Positions 21,001 through 28,503 of a DNA stretch of 64,000 bases are shown in pieces (position 1 is the first letter of the stretch; each line of letters begins with the position of its first letter). This DNA is from Akebia trifoliata (taxonomy: Eukaryota; Streptophyta; Magnoliopsida; Ranunculales; Lardizabalaceae). The translations under genes and the position numbers were made by a program. The stretch spans positions 11,143,658 to 11,207,657 of the forward strand of contig CM030704.1 of the NCBI GenBank assembly GCA_017979445.1, read 5' to 3'. The notes under the pieces are model-generated. The model saw nothing but the letters and a program-made list of their open reading frames with translations, made no database searches and was not told the origin of the DNA.

Positions 21001-22964
21001 GCCTCCACCAAGACCCCAAGATCATCGTATTCCCTTGTTGCCCGACACCCAACCTGTTGTGTGAAACCTTATAGGTACCCACAGTACCAGAAATTAGAAA
21101 TCAAATGAATGGTTCAAGAATTGTTGCACAATGGAGTAATCCGCCCAAGTCAAAGTCCCTTCTAATCCCTGGTTGTATTGGTTCGTAAGAATGATGGCTC
21201 ATGGAGACTTTGTGTAGAGTCTATAGACTATAAAGCATTAAATTGTGAGACTATTAAGGACAAGTTCCTGATTCCTATCATTAATGAACTCTTGGATGAG
21301 TTACATGGAGCAGGGTTCTTTTCAAAGCTTGACCTCCACTCCTGTTACCATTAAATAAGAGTGCAGTAGGAAGATGTACACAAGACTGCATTTCGCACAC
21401 ACGAAGGTCATTACGAATTCGTCGTGATGCCCTATGGATTTACGAGCGCGCTTTCCACATTTCAAAGCCTTATGAACAAGATTTTTCGGCCATACTTAAG
21501 AAGGTATGTATTAGTTTTATTCGATGATATGCTGATCTACAACACCTCTTTGTAGGATCACTGAAGTCATCTCAAATTGTCTGAAGCATACTTCGAAAGA
21601 ACCAATTATTTGCCAAAGAAAGTAAATATAAGTTCGGGGTGTTCAGAGGTGGAGTATCTCGACCATATAATATTGGAAAATGACGTATTTTCTGACCCAA
21701 ATAAGCTTGCTTTTATGCTTAAGTGGCCTCTTCCAAAGTCCTTAAAATCCTTACGAGGGTTCTTGGGGTTAACCTGGTACTACCACAACTTCGTGAAGGA
21801 TTTCGGAAAATTGCCAAACCCCATACTTAATGTTGAAGAACTCATTCGAATGGTCACCAGAATCTATGGAAGCCTTTGAACAATTGAAGGTAGCCATGAG
21901 CAAACCACCAGTGTTTGCGCTGCCCAATTTCAACAAGCAATTTATAGTTGAATGTGATGCATTCGGGTCTGGAATTGGTGTTGTTTTAACTGTGTAATAC
22001 GTGACAAACTCCAACAGTTGAGGCTGGGGCTGCTAGACCCCACCAGGTACACTAATCATAATGGCCTTCTATTCTAGAAGGGGAGATTTTTCTCTGAGTC
22101 CTCGCTCATCTCTAAAAGATAAGATCTTACCAGTGATGCATGACAGTCCCTTGGGAGGTCATTCTGGCTTCCAATAGACTTACAAAAGAGTAAAATCTGA
22201 ATTTTATTGGGAGGGTATGTGACGTGATGTGCTCAAACATGTCCAAGAATGTGACACGTGCCAAAGACAAGAAGCTGAAAATATTGCCCCTGCTAGCCTG
22301 TTGCAGCCTCTTCCCATACCCACACATATTTGGACTCACATCTCAATGGATTTCATGGAAGGATTGCCGACTTCATGCGGTAAAAGTACTCTAATGGTAG
22401 TGGTGTGTATTTAAGTCTTCCTGATTCGGTAAAAAACAGAGAATTTTTTTACCAAAACTTATCTCGTGGAGGTTGGTTCCCTCGAATTAACCAGTGTTCT
22501 AATAAAATAGCTAAGAAGAAAGGAAGATGGTGTAACAGAGCATTAAACAACATCATTAAATAATAATAAAGTGTCCCATAATTTCTCAAACAAACATCCC
22601 TCCAGTGAAATTCTATCAAAATCAAGATAAGTAAAACATCAAAACGAACTATCCCCAAAATCTCAAATACATTCAAACTTTTTTTTTTAAGAAAAATCTT
22701 GCAGTATTCACTAACCAAACAAGGGTCTAGAGCTTCTGGGAATTTCAGGATTGTCTCTTAAAACAGTCTAAGAGACAAATAAATGATCAATGAACCTCAA
22801 ACCACTTAATTAAATGATAATGAGTATCACTTAATTTCTCTAACCAAACATACTTCTGGTCAATTCTAACAAAACCCAGATTACAACAACAAAAAAAAGT
22901 GGTCAAATCATAAAGTTTGGATTTTGTGGAAAAAATGGTGACAATTGAAAAAATTACCAGTCAT
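1..22964 (-). CDS. RWD-domain protein, RWDD1/Gir2 (DFRP2)-like; 3' end beyond the left edge
   Basis: Seen: nine coding exons in transcript order are 22958-22964 (ATG ACT G), 18127-18192, 17948-18015, 14507-14540, 14279-14348, 13076-13133, 3249-3377, 723-814 and 1-48 (partial). All introns are GT-AG, phases agree at every junction, and the joined frame is open for about 190 codons. The N-terminus reads [19 protein letters not shown], the usual start of an RWD domain. The RWD signature appears as [11 protein letters not shown] in exon 5. Exon 7 gives [17 protein letters not shown] followed by an acidic stretch. Exon 8 carries [20 protein letters not shown], and exon 9 ends in a basic KEKKL segment. 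Family knowledge: RWDD1/Gir2 proteins are cytosolic partners of the DRG2/Rbg2 translation GTPase and, in yeast, of Gcn1. They are usually about 240 residues, so roughly 50 acidic C-terminal residues should lie off the window. Inference: the gene is probably functional despite spanning more than 22.9 kb. Start chosen because exon 1 supplies the conserved M-T before D-Y. Confidence 0.9.
49..722 (-). other. Intron 8 of the RWD gene
   Basis: The intron starts GTAAGC and ends TTTTCAG on the minus strand. It is AT-rich with short T and A runs. I see no coding or transposon signature in it. Confidence 0.8.
1785..1902 (-). mobile_element. tRNA-derived SINE-like block
   Basis: On the minus strand an A-box-like GGCACCAAGTTGGCAAGGC (1870-1888) is followed by a B-box-like GGGTTCAAAATCT (1842-1855). 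Downstream comes a CCACCTTCA...GCTGACCATTAA body that resembles the copy at 16.1 kb. This box order is that of tRNA-derived SINEs. No poly-A tail or target duplication could be fixed. Confidence 0.5.
2055..2185 (+). mobile_element. tRNA-derived SINE-like block
   Basis: Plus strand: an A-box-like GCAGCTCATATGATATAGC (2062-2080) is followed by a B-box-like GGGTTCAACTGCC (2107-2119) and CCACCTCCACC. The spacing fits internal RNA polymerase III promoters. The block is degenerate and its ends are uncertain. Confidence 0.45.
4156..6205. mobile_element. Foldback-type element with about 590-bp terminal inverted repeats
   Basis: Left arm 4156-4760 and right arm about 5290-6205 are reverse complements over their whole length at roughly 80-85% by eye. 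The outermost bases are TGTCACA...TGTGACA. Matching internal landmarks include CATGATTAAAATGAAATTTAAT-like sequence at 4237/6103 and TGTAGAAATTTCGTAT at 4360/5984. A possible 5-bp duplication TTTGT lies outside both ends (4151-4155, 6206-6210), but it is low-complexity. The spacer carries a run of 15 G at 4780-4794. No transposase is encoded, so this is a non-autonomous element. The superfamily (Mutator-like foldback or other) is not decidable by eye. Confidence 0.75.
5330..5640 (+). mobile_element. 5'-truncated LINE tail inserted in the right arm of the foldback element
   Basis: About 270 bp with LINE C-terminal coding ([12 protein letters not shown], 5353-5388) and a 3' A run at 5610-5626. 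It interrupts the right inverted-repeat arm, which is continuous in the left arm. Flanks share ATATGATTT (about 5337-5345 and 5629-5637), a likely target duplication. The coding part is the end of the LINE ORF2 after the RT zinc-binding region. It is dead by truncation and stops. Confidence 0.7.
7060..7146 (+). pseudogene. Older Copia reverse-transcriptase relic, left part
   Basis: In shifting frames this reads [10 protein letters not shown] then LVAKGL (about 7080-7130), which matches the Copia RT block around G-S-I-x-R-Y-K-A-R-L-V-A-K-G. It stops at the younger Copia LTR and its continuation is found at 12.41 kb. Frameshifts and a stop make it non-functional. Confidence 0.55.
7147..7323 (+). 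repeat. Copia 5' LTR
   Basis: Begins TATTGGAAATAATC and ends just before the primer site. A TATA-like ATATAAATACC lies at about 7265-7275. Its partner is 12229-12403. Confidence 0.9.
7324..7337 (+). other. Copia primer-binding site
   Basis: TGGAATCAAAGCTC is close to TGGTATCAGAGC, the complement of the initiator-Met tRNA 3' end used by most plant Copia elements. It sits directly after the 5' LTR. Confidence 0.7.
7680..8110 (+). repeat. Imperfect minisatellite in the Copia leader
   Basis: About a dozen degenerate units built on CTTTGGAGACCTGCAGCAGCAACTGC and GGTCTGTGGGCAGCAGTAG. It is GC-richer than the rest of the window. It lies between the primer site and the gag start, so it belongs to the untranslated leader. 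Open frames through it on the minus strand reflect the repeat and not a gene. Confidence 0.75.
8230..9226 (+). pseudogene. Copia gag (UBN2-type), decayed
   Basis: Starts [13 protein letters not shown] at 8230. A stop follows at 8320 after TTLLDG, where Copia gag normally has N-x-x-x-W. Frames then shift, and the longest open piece is 8682-9227. That piece ends with a zinc knuckle [14 protein letters not shown] (9016-9057) in which the expected His is Tyr (CCHC to CCYC), so RNA binding is probably lost. This would be the capsid/nucleocapsid precursor. Confidence 0.75.
9330..9480 (+). pseudogene. Copia protease relic
   Basis: [12 protein letters not shown] at about 9337-9372 matches the Copia aspartic protease block normally written D-S-G-A-S/T-x-H. 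The Gly is now Ser. The region contains stops on both sides. It processed the polyprotein when active. Confidence 0.6.
9498..10957 (+). pseudogene. Copia integrase, decayed
   Basis: Pre-integrase block [15 protein letters not shown] (9738-9782), then CELSKHTR, then the catalytic core opening [10 protein letters not shown] and [11 protein letters not shown] (9915-9998) with the first Asp of the DDE triad context. After frame breaks, 10235-10957 is open and carries the C-terminal part with [19 protein letters not shown] and a Ser/Pro-rich linker. Several stops between 10014 and 10235 inactivate it. Confidence 0.8.
10958..11470 (+). pseudogene. Copia reverse transcriptase with internal deletion
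   Basis: [32 protein letters not shown] and [14 protein letters not shown] are clear Copia RT N-terminal blocks (10960-11170). The thumb-side block [18 protein letters not shown] follows directly at about 11428-11475. The palm segment that should carry the Y-V-D-D catalytic Asp pair is absent, so the junction near 11410-11430 is an internal deletion. Frameshifts also occur near 11240. Confidence 0.8.
11860..12165 (+). pseudogene. Copia RNase H
   Basis: [19 protein letters not shown] (11877-11933) with the conserved Glu, then [10 protein letters not shown] (11977-12010) with the conserved Asp, then [14 protein letters not shown] stop interrupts the C-terminus at 12129 before LANMLTKSV. This is the best preserved domain of the element. 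Confidence 0.85.
12229..12403 (+). repeat. Copia 3' LTR
   Basis: Same sequence as 7147-7323 with about 10% differences and a 2-base indel. It is preceded by the purine tract at 12218-12228. Confidence 0.9.
12408..12890 (+). pseudogene. Older Copia reverse-transcriptase relic, right part
   Basis: Reads [38 protein letters not shown] and, at about 12695-12745, [17 protein letters not shown], which is the Y-V-D-D region with Tyr lost. These are consecutive RT blocks in several frames. The first blocks are missing here but occur just left of 7147, so the younger Copia element sits inside this relic. Confidence 0.7.
13076..13133 (-). other. RWD gene exon 6 flanked by a Copia relic and a LINE
   Basis: The 58-nt exon encodes [19 protein letters not shown] and remains open. 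It lies about 190 bp from the Copia relic (ends near 12890) and about 120 bp from the LINE (starts near 13255). Its splice sites are intact (GCAG before it, GTAATT after it). Confidence 0.85.
13255..13910 (-). mobile_element. 5'-truncated LINE (L1-type) in intron 5
   Basis: Minus strand: open for about 205 codons with the RT zinc-binding block [27 protein letters not shown] and FSRDIW, then the ORF2 tail. The 3' end carries TTACACTTATCAAAGAAAAGAC, a decayed A-rich tail, on the low-coordinate side. The RT proper is missing. Such truncation is normal for L1 insertions. Confidence 0.8.
15085..15206 (-). mobile_element. tRNA-derived SINE-like block
   Basis: Minus strand: A-box AGCTTAGTTGGTAAAGTCTA (15173-15192), B-box GGGTTCATTTCCC (15145-15157), body, then a TA-rich end. 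Both boxes are close to consensus and spaced as in a tRNA promoter. Confidence 0.6.
16095..16220 (-). mobile_element. tRNA-derived SINE-like block
   Basis: Minus strand: A-box TTGCTAAGTTGGTTAAAGT (16194-16212), B-box GGTTCAATACCC (16147-16158), then CACCTTCACCT and a CTGACCACTGATC body shared with the copy at 1785-1902. Confidence 0.6.
18380..18742. mobile_element. MITE with inverted ends (GAGCAACTCCAACC type)
   Basis: Left end GAGCAACTCCAACCGGG (18380-18396); right end CCGGTTGGAGTTTGCTTC (18726-18742) is its reverse complement with small changes. The inverted similarity extends inwards (CTTCAAAAT and GAGCCC blocks). No ORF. Target duplication not clear, so the superfamily is left open. Confidence 0.6.
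19074..19424 (+). repeat. Gypsy 5' LTR in intron 1
   Basis: 351 bp ending GTAACA. Its 3' part from GTGTATTTAAGTCTTCC (19311) onward matches 22404-22537. The next bases, TTTTTATCAAAAT, are a decayed Met-tRNA primer site. Confidence 0.8.
19437..20340 (+). pseudogene. Gypsy gag, decayed
   Basis: Opens [18 protein letters not shown] with an amphipathic helix stretch, then a stop at 19702. The capsid block continues in other frames (FDGKDPTGW, 19713-19740). A zinc knuckle [17 protein letters not shown] lies at 20262-20312. Two stops and frame changes inactivate it. Confidence 0.75.
20386..20600 (+). pseudogene. Gypsy retropepsin
   Basis: [19 protein letters not shown] leads to [14 protein letters not shown] (20500-20540). 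The D-S-G-S-T catalytic block is intact. The frame breaks just after LKVAGSK. Confidence 0.8.
20940..21890 (+). pseudogene. Gypsy reverse transcriptase
   Basis: [46 protein letters not shown] and [11 protein letters not shown] (21507-21540) are RT blocks in order. The catalytic Asp pair is present. The thumb region [17 protein letters not shown] and [18 protein letters not shown] follows at 21577-21800. At least five stops occur. Confidence 0.85.
22120..22403 (+). pseudogene. Gypsy integrase N-terminus, truncated
   Basis: H-H-C-C zinc finger with [14 protein letters not shown] (22232-22275), then [22 protein letters not shown] (22342-22406). The rest of the core with the DDE residues is absent because the sequence runs straight into LTR sequence. 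Confidence 0.8.
22404..22537 (+). repeat. Gypsy 3' LTR remnant
   Basis: Only the last 134 bp survive, matching 19311-19424 and ending GTAACA before the duplication GAGCA. Confidence 0.8.
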
Positions 22965-23210
22965 GGCTGCGCTCTGCTTAGAATTCTCTCTAGTACGAAC
23001 GACTCACAGACTCCGCAGAAAGCAAAACCTACGCGTAATGGTGTCTACTTTCGTAGTTGAAAGGAGAAATCTAGAGATGGAAACAGGGAACAAGGGAAAG
23101 GGTTTAAAACTCGTTAGATTCCTGGATGGGTGTTGTTATAGGCACCTCAATTATCATCAGGGGCAACCCATATCGTAGAGAAAATTTTCCATCTTATATG
23201 GTGAGGAGAT
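22965..23210 (-). promoter_or_regulatory. Probable 5' UTR and core promoter of the RWD gene
   Basis: About 220 bp lie between the ATG at 22964 and a TATA-like CATATAAG on the minus strand near 23193-23201. This is a plausible leader length for a plant gene. The transcription start is inferred from that motif only, and no initiator or CpG feature confirms it. Confidence 0.4.
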
Positions 23211-23410
23211 GATCTTAAAAAATCAGACTATTCAAAAACTTTTAATCCCATCAAAACAAAAGAATTGTAAATTATCCATTTTTTTTTATAAATCACTTTG
23301 GTTAGAAATTTCAAGATGGGCTGATTTTTGGTGAGGATGATCTCCTCACCATAGAAATCATCCTCGCAAAAAATCAGTCTATTTCCAAAAATTTAACCCA
23401 TAAAAACCAA
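23190..23410. repeat. Tandem and inverted repeats upstream of the RWD gene
   Basis: AAAAAATCAGACTATT (23216-23231) recurs as AAAAAATCAGTCTATT (23368-23383), with similar sequence on both sides (period about 150 bp). A hairpin at 23321-23376 pairs CTGATTTTT-GTGAGGATGAT with ATCATCCTC-AAAAAATCAG. Within it GGTGAGGA and TCCTCACC form a shorter palindrome. Confidence 0.7.
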
Positions 23411-24420
23411 AAAATTTGGGTCCAAAAAATTTGGGTACGGTGTGAGTTATTGTGGGACATCTTCAAACATTAGAAAGGTTTGGCTCAAATTATAATTCAA
23501 CATTACAAAACATTATTACCCGGTCAAACAATTTTAGTAGTTATTTACAATTACTATTAGGCTCATTTATAATCCTTAACCCAAAAAGATAAATCTAGCA
23601 AAAAAAATAAAAAATGAGAGCACTTCCCCAACTTTTACTTACTCTCTCCATCATTCACTTATTTTCTTTATTCTTTAATTGGGGTGCAATAAGTAAAAGT
23701 TAGGTGTCAATAGCACCTCTCAAAAAAGTTAGAGGGAATTACTTAATAAACCCTATGGGAGGGACATCTTTTTTAAATGCACCCTGAGTTTTGAAGAGGT
23801 ATTTCTTAATGTCCCCATGTCTCGATAAAAAGACAAACTCAAATCATCAAGCTTGAAAATTCAAATTGTCAATCTCAATAATTTGAATCATTGATCTTGA
23901 TGGTTCATGTTGAAACGTTGAGATTGACGATAATAACAAGGTTAATCTCGACAATTTGAATCTCAGTCTTAATGATTCATGTTTAAACGTCGAGAACAAC
24001 AATTTACAATCTTCAATCTCAATGATTATAAAATACCAAACTTGATGATTTAAAGAAAGGTGGATCTTAATGATTTGAATTTTCAATTTGATAATTTGAA
24101 TCATTAACCTCACCAATCAATAGGGGTTAGAAATGGTCCAAAAAAATTACTAAAAACAGACGATCAAATTATCTTGAATAAAATTATGGGGTATTTAGAA
24201 AGAAGTCCCTCCCACAGGATGCATCAACTTTACTTTAAAATAGTTACATTTGTTATGCATGAAAAATAAGCTTTTGTGGCTAGTCTAGTCTTCTACCATT
24301 CTATCTTCTAATGAGAAAAAAATTGGTTATTTAAATATAAATATAAATTAACAAATAGTTTTTGAACAATTTAAATGATGTGAATTGTGCTAGACAAATG
24401 AGTTAATTTGGTAATGAATG
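23411..24420. other. Intergenic DNA with a degenerate direct-repeat tract
   Basis: No gene seen. At 23825-24115 blocks like AATCTCAATGATTTGAAT recur about ten times with drift, which explains a minus-strand open frame there. Confidence 0.6.
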
Positions 24421-24581
24421 ACGCCCCCCCTCTAAAACATGCCCCCGGATGTCGCATGTGCTAGAACCATAAATTATTTCATCGCGATACACAATTGCAT
24501 ATATTTATGTGGATGTACAGTTGTGTATCTTAAGGGGAAAACATCTATGGTTCTAACCCATGCCACGTCATAGGGCGTTAG
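24421..24581. mobile_element. Palindromic MITE
   Basis: Inverted arms: ACGCCC...GGGCGT at the ends, GCATGTGCTAGAACCAT (24454-24470) against ATGGTTCTAACCCATGC (24547-24563), and GATACACAATTG against CAGTTGTGTATC. Nearly the whole 160 bp folds into one hairpin. No ORF. Confidence 0.6.
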
Positions 24582-24866
24582 AAAATCATGACTCTTTGGT
24601 GATATGAAGAATGAGATGAGATGGAATACCAAGTTTTAAACCCGTATCCATCTCACCCCCTCCGCCTCATCTTAAACGAGTCAAGTAGTCTAAAGTGTAA
24701 ATCGAGTTAAATCGATTACTTCTATATATTTATTATTAGGTAAAATTACTTAATTGACCCTGTTGGATTTTTTTCTCCAAATAGTCTCCAACTTTTGGAC
24801 AATAGCTTAATTGTCCATTTAGTAAACTTTTTATTTCTTAACGAGCTCAACCTCATCTATCGTTAT

Positions 24867-25434
24867 TGTAGAGGGAAATAACTGCACAATTATCTAAGTT
24901 GTACACATGTCCAAGCCGGTTGAATAGTACCATGTGCAGATCAGCATACAAACGCTATCCAGCAGCAGAGTAGGTCAAAGTAGAGATCTCCCTAGTCTGG
25001 CTAGAAGGGCAGTACAGCACTGAATGAGACTTGATTTGCCAAGTAGGGCAGACTTGGTAATAGAATACCCGTAATCCTGATATGCGCACGTTAAGCCTAG
25101 AGATCTCCCCAATATAGTATATCCAATCCAAAAGATCCCCATTCCGTTTGTAGATCTACAGAATCAGGGAATTCCCCAAGATTATTATCCGTGAGAGGAA
25201 AAAAATTGATTCACAACAAGGATCCATAAATAGCACAATTAATATAGAATAATAGAATTTTTGGCAGATTGGAGGTCTAACAAGTTCTTGAGACTATTCC
25301 TCTACTTCTCTAACTTGAGCGTCGGAGAGTTTTTGGCAGGTACCACATCGACACAAGGAAGGAGGTGATAGGAGCAACTTCAGGATCCATGAGGCAAAGT
25401 CTATCATCACCGTTAACCGAATTTTGACTACACA
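24867..25434 (+). repeat. Tat element 5' LTR
   Basis: 568 bp, TGTAGAGGGAAATAAC...GACTACACA. It is longer than the 3' LTR by about 125 bp. Confidence 0.9.
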
Positions 25435-25437
25435 AAA

Positions 25438-25457
25438 TTGGCATCGTCCGTGGGAAA
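25438..25457 (+). other. Tat element primer-binding site
   Basis: TTGGCATCGTCCGTGGGAAA, close to the TGGCGCCGTCTGTGGGAA site typical of Tat elements, starts 3 bases after the LTR end. Confidence 0.8.
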
Positions 25458-25559
25458 ACTAATAGCATATTGAGTTCAGTCGAAACAATGGTGAGATCCA
25501 CAAGAACTATCGAAGTCAATGCACTCCCACCTGTGGCACCAGCTACTGATGCTTAACTT

Positions 25560-26880
25560 TTGGCAATGCTAGAGGTCATGAGTAAGCAACAAGAAAAGAT
25601 GCAAAAGAATATGGATGACTTAGTCGAGCAAAATCGGAACTTGAGTCAACGTCTCGAGAACTAGCAACCAGCGAGACAAGATCTCCCACCGAGAGATCCC
25701 CAACCTCCTACTGAAGATGATTGCACTTCGAATACAGAAGGAAGTGTTCAACTGTTGATCCTAACGGGAGAATGAGAGATAGAAGTTGCTACTAAAACTA
25801 CTCGAGCAGAGCCCGCAGTGGATCTAACTCAAGAAGATATCAAAGAGATGATCAAGAAAGATAATGAGACAATAATAAGTGTTGATATTGGCACAACAAC
25901 AACGCAAACTGTCAGAGGAATTCAGAAATCTCCCTTTACAACGGAGATCTTAGTGTGTGAAATTTCGAAGAAGTTTATGCCGCCATGTTTCACCCCTAAT
26001 TCTAGAACGAAAAAGCCAATGGAAAATCTATTCCACTTCCGACAAATACTCGTTTTGTGATAAGGAAACGAAGGATTGATGTGCAAGATGTTCCCTTCTA
26101 GTTAACATGGTTCCACAAGTTTTCATGTTGATCAATAGCTTTTTTCGATAAGTTTTGTACTGCCTTTGTAACATGTTAAATTGGCAACAAAAAGAGTGGC
26201 GGAGATGTAGATGTTCTGCCCAGCATGAGAATGCAATCTGAGAAAAGCCTCGGAGAGTTTACAATGAGATTTAGGGAAAAAACCATATCCTTGAAAAACT
26301 ATGATGAGAGAATGACTGTAGTGGTGTTCAAAAACTCTTTACCATTTGACTCAGATTATATAGGTCTCTTGTGAAGAAGAGACTATTAGCATTAAGCAAA
26401 CTGTTCGAAAGAGCAGAAAATATATTCGGTTGGAAGATGGTCCCCAAAATTCTGTCGAGAAGAGTAAAGTAATACACACTTTGGTGAAGCCCAACAAGCA
26501 GCATCAACGATAGTAGTAGAGCAAAAATAGACTGCTCAAGTATAACAGAGAGTGGAGAAGAGAGGGGACATATTTTTTTATGCCCCCTAGCAAAATTTTA
26601 CCGCTCATCGCAAATAAGCCTTATTTTGAGTAGCTAGTGCCACTTCCTCGAGATCAGATAAATCAATGAGTGATACTGTGAGTATCACAAGGTACGGGCA
26701 CACACTACCAATAGGTGTCAGGCCTTGAAAAGGTTTCTACAAAGGTTGGCAGAACAAGGCAAATTGAGAGACCTGCCTAAAAGACAAAGGGAAAATCCAC
26801 CCCGAGACAGGAATTAGAGACCTGATCAGCCACCTGTTGAAAGGTAGGATGGAAGGGAAATAGCTATACATGTTGTCCTT
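25560..26880 (+). pseudogene. Tat gag, decayed
   Basis: A coiled-coil-like N-terminus (LEVMSKQQEKMQKNMDDLVEQN, from about 25565) is followed by capsid pieces (FTMRFREKTISLKNYDERM, 26250-26316). A nucleocapsid-adjacent block ANRCQALKRFLQRLAEQGKLRDL-like sequence lies at 26690-26775. Stops and frame changes are frequent. The longest open piece is 25818-26060. Confidence 0.7.
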
Positions 26881-27059
26881 AAATAGGAAAACAAAAGGTC
26901 AGGCCTGAGCAAGGCTGACAAAATATCCAAGAGGTGACGAATAGAGCACCTAGCTCACGTTTACACAACTAGAAATGGGCTTACAAAGTACATAGATTCC
27001 TACGGAGAGTAAACCGTGATTTTCAAGGATAGGGATCTTGAGGGAGTATTAAGGCCCCA

Positions 27060-27290
27060 TTGTGATGCACTGGTGGTAACCCTATAAGTGGGCATCTTCA
27101 CTCTGAAGAAGGTGTTGATCGACAACGACAGTTATATCGATATTTTATATGTTTCGGCCTTTCTGAAGATGGTTCTTAACAGAAACGTGTTTACCCCAAC
27201 GGGAACACCTTTGATTGGGTTTGACAGGAGAACAAACCAACCATGGGGAGAGATAGTCTTGCCCGTACAGGCATGATCGATGACCTTGAT
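27060..27290 (+). pseudogene. Tat retropepsin
   Basis: KKVLIDNDSYIDILYVSAF (27106-27162) is the Tat protease block. The catalytic D-x-G-S/T has become D-N-D-S, so the Gly is lost. PTGTPLIGFD and WGEIVLPV follow as in the family. Confidence 0.75.
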
Positions 27291-27599
27291 GATTAGGTTC
27301 ATGGTCGTCTAAACAAGTTTCCCATACAATGTCATCCTAGACAGGTGGTGAAATATGAGATGAGAGTTGTTCTCTCAACATACTATCAAGTCTTAAGGTT
27401 CCCAACATCACAAGAAATGTAGGATATATGAAGGGATCAGGTGGCTGCTCAGGTGTGTACGTTGGACACAGAGGAGCTCTCAGAAGATAATGTCCAGCAA
27501 TAACAATTATAGTGGGGGGAAACCGAGCCTAGAGAAACCTCATGCCTAAAGAACATCCAGATGGTGGATGTAAGGGGAAGGTAGACAAATCAGAGGCTA

Positions 27600-28500
27600 C
27601 AAAGTTATGCTCTTCGAGTTGAAAAATGTAGGAACAACTTATCAGAGGCTGATAACAGAACTCTTCAGAAATCTATTAGTGAAGACTGTAGAAGTCTATA
27701 TTGATGATCTGCTAGTGAAGAGTAAGAAGAATGAGTATCACATTGCTGATCTAGAAAAGGTATTTTCAAGTGTGAAAAAGGATGAAGCTCAACCCGGAGA
27801 AGTGCACTTTTGTATTAACTTTGGAGAAGTTCTTGGGCTACCTGGTCACGAAAAGAGGTACAGAAGCTAACCTAGACCAGATCAGAACACTATTAGAGAT
27901 GCCCTCCCCAAAAACGTAGAAACAAGTTCAGAAGTTAGCAAAAAGAGTAGCAGCCCTTAATCTGTTAATTTTCAGATCTTTAAATAAATGCAGGCTACTG
28001 TATCAACTATTGCGGAAGAATTCCAAGTTTAAATGGATAGAGGAGTGTGAACAAGCCTTCACAGAGCTGAAAAAATATCTAGGCAGATTGTTTATACTCT
28101 CTAAACTAGAAGTAGGAGATGAACTAGGATTGTACCTAGCTATTTTGGAATGCGCACTCAGTTCATTCTTAATTGGGGCTGCGATAGCAGCAGAACAGCC
28201 TATCTACTTCCTGAGCAAGACCTTCACCGATGTAAAAACGCACTATTCTAGAATAGAGAAGATGGGATTGGCTCTAGTTTACACAGCTTTGCTCCTAAGA
28301 TCATACTTTTAGACACACCGAGTATAGGTCATCACAAAGTACCCTTTGAAGTTTGTCTTAGGAAAGACAGAAGAATCAGACAGAATGGAAAAATAAGATG
28401 TATAGATATCAAAGTTTGGGCTTGAGTATAAGTCTAGAGTTTTGCTAAAAGGCCAAGCAATAGCAAATTTCTTGACAGACTTTCCAATGGAGGAAAAATA
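27600..28500 (+). pseudogene. Tat reverse transcriptase and first RNase H part
   Basis: FELKNVGTTYQRLI and VEVYIDDLLVKS (27610-27730) hold the catalytic Asp pair. LNPEKCTF-like and FLGYLVTKRG blocks follow in another frame. Then come KFKWIEECEQAFTELKKYL and IYFLSKTFTDVKTHYSRIEK (28010-28290). The fingers region before 27600 is largely missing or unreadable. Several stops. Confidence 0.8.
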
Positions 28501-28503
28501 GAT

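Larger units (their letters stand above)
19074..22537 (+). mobile_element. Ty3/Gypsy (chromovirus-like) retrotransposon, internally deleted
   Basis: Flanked by a perfect 5-bp duplication GAGCA (19069-19073 and 22538-22542). The 5' LTR is 19074-19424 (starts TTTTAC, ends GTAACA). Only the last part of the 3' LTR remains (22404-22537). Inside are gag, protease, RT and an integrase N-terminus in the Gypsy order. The integrase core and the first part of the 3' LTR were lost in one deletion after insertion. Stops throughout make it inactive. Confidence 0.88.
18193..22957 (-). other. Intron 1 of the RWD gene
   Basis: GTAATT...TTATAG on the minus strand. It contains a MITE at 18380-18742, a Gypsy element at 19074-22537, and a duplicated stretch (about 22545-22640 and 22795-22885 share AATTTCTC-AACAAACAT and AATTCTA-CAAAA blocks). 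Confidence 0.8.
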
